Of a stretch of 64,000 nucleotides of DNA, positions 60,606-64,000 are shown one piece after another; the stretch's first letter is position 1, and every line of letters starts with the position of its first letter. The stretch lies in NCBI RefSeq assembly GCF_004402045.1, contig NZ_SOMG01000030.1, forward strand, positions 806,001 to 870,000. Reading direction: 5' to 3'. The notes beneath the pieces were generated by a model. It did not search any database and was not told the DNA's origin. It was given only the letters and a program-made list of their open reading frames with translations. The position numbers were made by a program, and so were the translations under genes. The stretch comes from Lelliottia nimipressuralis (GTDB taxonomy: Bacteria; Pseudomonadota; Gammaproteobacteria; Enterobacterales; Enterobacteriaceae).

Positions 60606-60733
60606 TGCAACAACCTGTCTGGAAAAGATTACTCTGGCTGGCCGTTATCTGGGGCGGCAGCGTGCTGGCGCTGGCTGCTGTCAGCATGCTCTTCCGTATG
60701 CTGATGACGGCGGCAGGGTTTAAATCTCATTAA
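60605..60733 (+). CDS. Small single-TM oxidase-associated protein (DUF2474)
   Basis: The 42-residue protein begins QQPVWKRLLWLAVIWGGSVL and ends AAGFKSH, with one TM helix at about 8-34. Its ATG overlaps the subunit II stop (TGATG). Its position and size are those of DUF2474 proteins, the CIO counterpart of CydX, which stabilise bd oxidases. A longer in-frame reading exists upstream inside the subunit II gene, but this start is the sensible one. Confidence 0.88.
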   Translation: MQQPVWKRLLWLAVIWGGSVLALAAVSMLFRMLMTAAGFKSH

Positions 60734-60860
60734 CGTCACCCGGGCATCCGCTGCGTTGCCCGGCACCTCTCCCCGCACTTTCAGATAAACCCCATTAACG
60801 AACCGCGGAGTATCGTTACACTGGAAAAAGATTCACAGTATTTATAGTTTGAGAAGAAAA

Positions 60861-61298
60861 ATGAAAAAGCTCATTGCGTTAAGCGTTATTAGTCTTGTCC
60901 TTACCGGCTGCGTTAATCCGGGCAAAGCCTCCGTACAGCCGGAGCAACTGAAAAACCACCGCTTTGTGCTGGAAAATGTGAACGGTAAGGCCGTGAAGAC
61001 CGCGACAGCGCAACCTGAGATCAGCTTTAGCGCCCTGCCAGATATCAGCCTGGTTAATAACATCAGCGTATCTGGTGCGATGTGCAACCGCTTCAACGGA
61101 CAGGGGAAATTGTCCGAAGGCGAGCTAAAGGTGAAAACGCTGGCCATGACGCGCAAACTCTGTACTGAGCCGCAGCTGAATGAGCTGGATCAGGCCATCG
61201 GCGATATGCTGCGCAACGGAGCGCAGGTCGACCTGACAGAAGACCAGTTAACGCTGGCGACAGCCGATAAAACGCTGATGTTTAAGCGCGCAGAATAA
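60861..61298 (+). CDS. hslJ: Heat-shock lipoprotein HslJ
   Basis: The 145-residue META/HslJ-domain protein has a lipoprotein signal (LISLVLTGC-type lipobox, Cys near residue 17), so it is outer-membrane lipid-anchored. Family motifs NHRFVLENVNGK, SGAMCNRFNGQGKLSEGEL and LAMTRKLCTEPQLNELD are visible. E. coli HslJ is heat-inducible and gives novobiocin resistance. The start at 60861 matches E. coli and follows GAGAAGAAAA. Confidence 0.93.
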   Translation: MKKLIALSVISLVLTGCVNPGKASVQPEQLKNHRFVLENVNGKAVKTATAQPEISFSALPDISLVNNISVSGAMCNRFNGQGKLSEGELKVKTLAMTRKLCTEPQLNELDQAIGDMLRNGAQVDLTEDQLTLATADKTLMFKRAE

Positions 61299-61565
61299 TC
61301 AGTAGTTACCGCAGCTTCCAACGGCAAGTGACTGTTCACTGCAGCGTTTGCCGTTTGGCAAGGCGCACATCCCGATAGCAGAACCATCGAGCTGACGGGC
61401 AACAGACAACGAACCGCCAATCATCGCGCAGTTGGCCTGACCTGAACTGGACATTGCCGCTTTCATTCCCGGCGCCACGTGGGCTGCCGTTGCCTGCTGG
61501 ACTGGTTCACTGCTACATGCCGACAACAATAATGCGGCACACCCTACCAAAAATGCTGAGCGCAT
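61299..61565 (-). CDS. ydbJ: DUF333 lipoprotein YdbJ
   Basis: The 88-residue small lipoprotein has a lipobox LLSAC near residue 17 and a DUF333 domain (ANCAMIGGSLSVARQLDGSAIGMCALPNGKRCSEQSLAVG). It is colinear with E. coli YdbJ and lies in the same place between hslJ and ydbK. Its stop abuts that of hslJ, and its start at 61565 follows GGGGGAGAGAGC. DUF333 proteins often bear several disulfide cysteines; the function is unknown. Confidence 0.92.
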   Translation of the reverse strand: MRSAFLVGCAALLLSACSSEPVQQATAAHVAPGMKAAMSSSGQANCAMIGGSLSVARQLDGSAIGMCALPNGKRCSEQSLAVGSCGNY

Positions 61566-61836
61566 GCTCTCTCCCCCGTGAATAATGCGAAACCTATGCA
61601 TAATAGGCATCACATCCCGTGTCGTCGAGAGCGGAAGTGCGTATTTATGCGCTCCAGAAACAATTTCTCGCAATTTTTTCGCCAAAAGTTTGATCTACTC
61701 ATTGATGGCGAGAATACCGAGGACACAAAAGCGAAAATCGTAAAATCCCCCGTTTGCTAGAATACACAGATAATATTCAGGGTTTGTCGCCGTAATACAG
61801 ACCCCTATTTTTTGCGCAATGTAAGGGTGTTGTCCT

Positions 61837-64000
61837 ATGCAAACTATTGACGGTAATGGTGCAGTTGCCTCAGTCGCGTTTCGCACCAGTGAAGTTATCG
61901 CCATCTACCCGATTACGCCGAGCTCTACCATGGCTGAGCAGGCGGACGCCTGGGCGGGTAACGGGTTAAAAAACGTCTGGGGCGATGTCCCGAGAGTGGT
62001 TGAAATGCAATCTGAAGCCGGTGCGATTGCCACGGTACATGGCGCGCTTCAGACAGGCGCGCTTTCCACGTCGTTTACCTCTTCTCAGGGATTGTTGTTA
62101 ATGATCCCTACGTTGTACAAACTCGCGGGTCAACTGACTCCCTTTGTTCTGCACGTTGCTGCGCGTACCGTTGCCACCCACGCGCTCTCCATCTTTGGCG
62201 ATCACTCTGACGTGATGGCCGTGCGCCAGACCGGCTGCGCAATGCTGTGCGCCAGCAGCGTTCAGGAAGCCCAGGACTTTGCCTTAATTTCGCATATCGC
62301 CACGCTCAAAAGCCGGGTTCCGTTTATTCACTTCTTTGATGGTTTCCGCACCTCTCACGAAATCAATAAAATCGTCCCGCTGGCTGACGATACAATCCTG
62401 AACCTGCTGCCGCAGGCGGAGATCGACGCTCATCGCGCCCGGGCCCTTAACCCGGAACACCCGGTTATTCGCGGAACGTCGGCCAATCCGGATACCTATT
62501 TCCAGTCCCGCGAGGCCACGAACCCGTGGTACAACGCGGTTTATGACCATGTTGAACAGGCGATGAACGACTTTGCCGCCGCGACTGGCCGTGAATATAA
62601 GCCGTTTGAATACTACGGCCATCCGCAGGCTGAACGGGTGATTGTGCTGATGGGTTCAGCCATTGGAACCTGTGAAGAGGTGGTTGACGAACTGCTGACG
62701 CGCGGAGAAAAGGTCGGCGTGCTTAAAGTGCGTCTCTATCGTCCGTTCTCGGCTAAACATCTGCTTTCCGCTCTGCCTGAAAGCGCCCGCGCGGTGGCGG
62801 TGCTTGACCGTACCAAAGAGCCGGGCGCGCAGGCGGAACCTCTGTATCTGGATGTGATGACCGCCCTGGCAGAAGCCTTTAATAACGGTGAACGTGAAAC
62901 GCTGCCGCGCACCATCGGGGGACGCTATGGTTTGTCCTCCAAAGAGTTTGGGCCGGACTGCGTGCTGGCGGTATTTAACGAGCTAAGCGAGGCGAAGCCC
63001 AAGCCGCGCTTTACCGTCGGCATCTATGATGATGTCACCAACCTGTCCCTGGTCCTGCCGGAAAACACCCTGCCCTCGACTGCTAAACTTGAGGCGCTGT
63101 TCTATGGTCTGGGCAGCGACGGTAGCGTCTCCGCGACCAAAAACAACATCAAAATCATCGGCAACTCAACGCCGTGGTACGCCCAGGGTTACTTCGTCTA
63201 TGACTCGAAAAAAGCAGGCGGCCTGACCGTTTCCCACCTGCGCGTCAGCGAACAGCCTATCCGCTCTGCCTATCTTATTTCTCAGGCTGACTTTGTTGGC
63301 TGCCACCAGCTGCAGTTTATCGATAAATATCAGATGGCTGAGCGCCTGAAACCCGGCGGTATTTTCCTCCTCAATACCCCATACAGCGCAGATGAAGTCT
63401 GGGCACGCCTGCCGCAGGAAGTTCAGGCGGTGCTGAACCAGAAAAAAGCCCGTTTCTATGTGGTCAACGCTGCGAAAATAGCCCGCGAATGTGGTCTGGC
63501 CGCGCGTATCAATACCGTTATGCAAATGGCTTTCTTCCATCTGACCAGCATCCTGCCGGGCGACAGCGCGCTGGTGGAACTGCAGGGCGCGATTGCCAAA
63601 AGCTATAGCAGCAAGGGTCAGGAACTGGTCGAGCGCAACTGGCAGGCGCTGGCGCTGGCGCGCGAGTCACTGTTCGAGGTGCCGCTGCAGCCTGTCAATG
63701 GCACAAGCCCGAACCGCCCTCCGGTGGTATCCGATGAGGCGCCTGATTTCGTGAAGACCGTGACGGCGGCGATGCTGGCCGGTCTGGGTGACGCCCTGCC
63801 CGTTTCTGCGCTACCGCCGGATGGGACATGGCCGATGGGCACCACCCGCTGGGAAAAACGTAACATCGCCGAAGCGATCCCCATCTGGAAAGAAGAGCTG
63901 TGTACCCAGTGCAACCACTGCGTGGCGGCCTGCCCGCACTCTGCCATTCGTGCCAAAGTGGTTTCGCCGGAAGAGATGGAAGCCGCACCGGCCAGCCTGC
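61837..64000 (+). CDS. ydbK: Pyruvate:flavodoxin oxidoreductase YdbK (5' part)
   Basis: The frame is open from ATG 61837 to the window end (721 codons), and the 3' part is missing; the E. coli protein has about 1174 residues. It begins QTIDGNGAVASVAFRTSEVIA, with IYPITPSSTMAEQADAWA and GDVPRVVEMQSEAGA, and reaches the first 4Fe-4S cluster motif CTQCNHCVAACPHS at about residues 688-701. The enzyme makes acetyl-CoA and CO2 from pyruvate while reducing flavodoxin, and is oxygen-sensitive. E. coli ydbK is induced under superoxide stress (SoxS). It is divergent from ydbJ. Confidence 0.95.
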   Translation, partial: MQTIDGNGAVASVAFRTSEVIAIYPITPSSTMAEQADAWAGNGLKNVWGDVPRVVEMQSEAGAIATVHGALQTGALSTSFTSSQGLLLMIPTLYKLAGQLTPFVLHVAARTVATHALSIFGDHSDVMAVRQTGCAMLCASSVQEAQDFALISHIATLKSRVPFIHFFDGFRTSHEINKIVPLADDTILNLLPQAEIDAHRARALNPEHPVIRGTSANPDTYFQSREATNPWYNAVYDHVEQAMNDFAAATGREYKPFEYYGHPQAERVIVLMGSAIGTCEEVVDELLTRGEKVGVLKVRLYRPFSAKHLLSALPESARAVAVLDRTKEPGAQAEPLYLDVMTALAEAFNNGERETLPRTIGGRYGLSSKEFGPDCVLAVFNELSEAKPKPRFTVGIYDDVTNLSLVLPENTLPSTAKLEALFYGLGSDGSVSATKNNIKIIGNSTPWYAQGYFVYDSKKAGGLTVSHLRVSEQPIRSAYLISQADFVGCHQLQFIDKYQMAERLKPGGIFLLNTPYSADEVWARLPQEVQAVLNQKKARFYVVNAAKIARECGLAARINTVMQMAFFHLTSILPGDSALVELQGAIAKSYSSKGQELVERNWQALALARESLFEVPLQPVNGTSPNRPPVVSDEAPDFVKTVTAAMLAGLGDALPVSALPPDGTWPMGTTRWEKRNIAEAIPIWKEELCTQCNHCVAACPHSAIRAKVVSPEEMEAAPASL

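Noticed and set aside
1..64000. tRNA, rRNA, CRISPR array, insertion sequence or prophage
   Set aside because: I looked for cloverleaf ends, regular repeat-spacer arrays, transposase and integrase motifs and found none; the only repeats are REP-type units and the short repeats listed.

Overview
The window is chromosomal DNA of an enteric bacterium (Enterobacteriaceae), most likely Enterobacter or a close relative such as Lelliottia or Leclercia. Many proteins are near-identical to E. coli families, and the order nhoA-yddH, pptA-yncG, ansP-yncE-yncD-mcbR-curA-mnaT-ydcZ-ydcY, ortT, patD-ydcVUTS-ydcR follows the E. coli ydc/ync region in reverse. Extra blocks sit between these conserved segments: a second EF-G, citrate/malate genes, an organosulfur operon, srfABC and a bd-type oxidase. 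Genus is inferred from gene content only. I see no rRNA, tRNA, CRISPR array, insertion sequence, integrase or phage gene.

Layout. 0.1-5.4 kb: MFS transporter, 4-oxalomesaconate tautomerase-like protein and LysR regulator, then a periplasmic isochorismatase-family hydrolase and a GlxA-type regulator. 5.4-7.0 kb: nhoA and yddH. 7.0-19.1 kb (accessory block between yddH and pptA): a Tae2-like amidase with a probable periplasmic immunity protein, a second elongation factor G with a divergent ArsR-type regulator, a GNAT, a MocR regulator, a tautomerase/HxlR pair, a malate/citrate module (2HCT carrier, AEC carrier, NAD-malic enzyme) and an LpxL paralogue. 19.2-20.1 kb: pptA and yncG. 20.1-27.7 kb: an eight-gene minus-strand operon (two flavin monooxygenases, M20 amidohydrolase, GNAT and a two-binding-protein amino-acid ABC importer) that looks like S-substituted cysteine salvage through N-acetyl intermediates. 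27.8-30.2 kb: a small P-loop kinase and an Aer-like chemoreceptor.

30.6-41.4 kb: ansP, yncE, the TonB-dependent PQQ receptor yncD/pqqU, mcbR-like regulator, curA, an XRE-cupin regulator, mnaT-ydcZ, ydcY and an orphan DppA-like binding protein. 41.7-48.2 kb: srfABC (membrane-anchored Pro/Glu-rich SrfA, actin/Hsp70-fold SrfB, degenerate P-loop SrfC). 48.3-57.5 kb: alpha/beta hydrolase, OrtT toxin, two tandem yeaR copies plus yoaG behind an NsrR-like site, then patD-ydcVUTS (putrescine/GABA) and ydcR. 57.6-64 kb: a YmcF cold-shock protein with a CspA-like leader, a CioAB-type bd oxidase with its small subunit, hslJ, ydbJ and the 5' part of ydbK (pyruvate:flavodoxin oxidoreductase), cut by the window edge.

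Regulatory sequences seen directly include a CRP-like site before the malate genes, a Fur box between yncE and yncD, an NsrR-like site before yeaR, an 11-bp repeat shared by the XRE-cupin gene and mnaT, a cold box before ymcF, several strong terminator hairpins, and three REP/BIME-type repeats.
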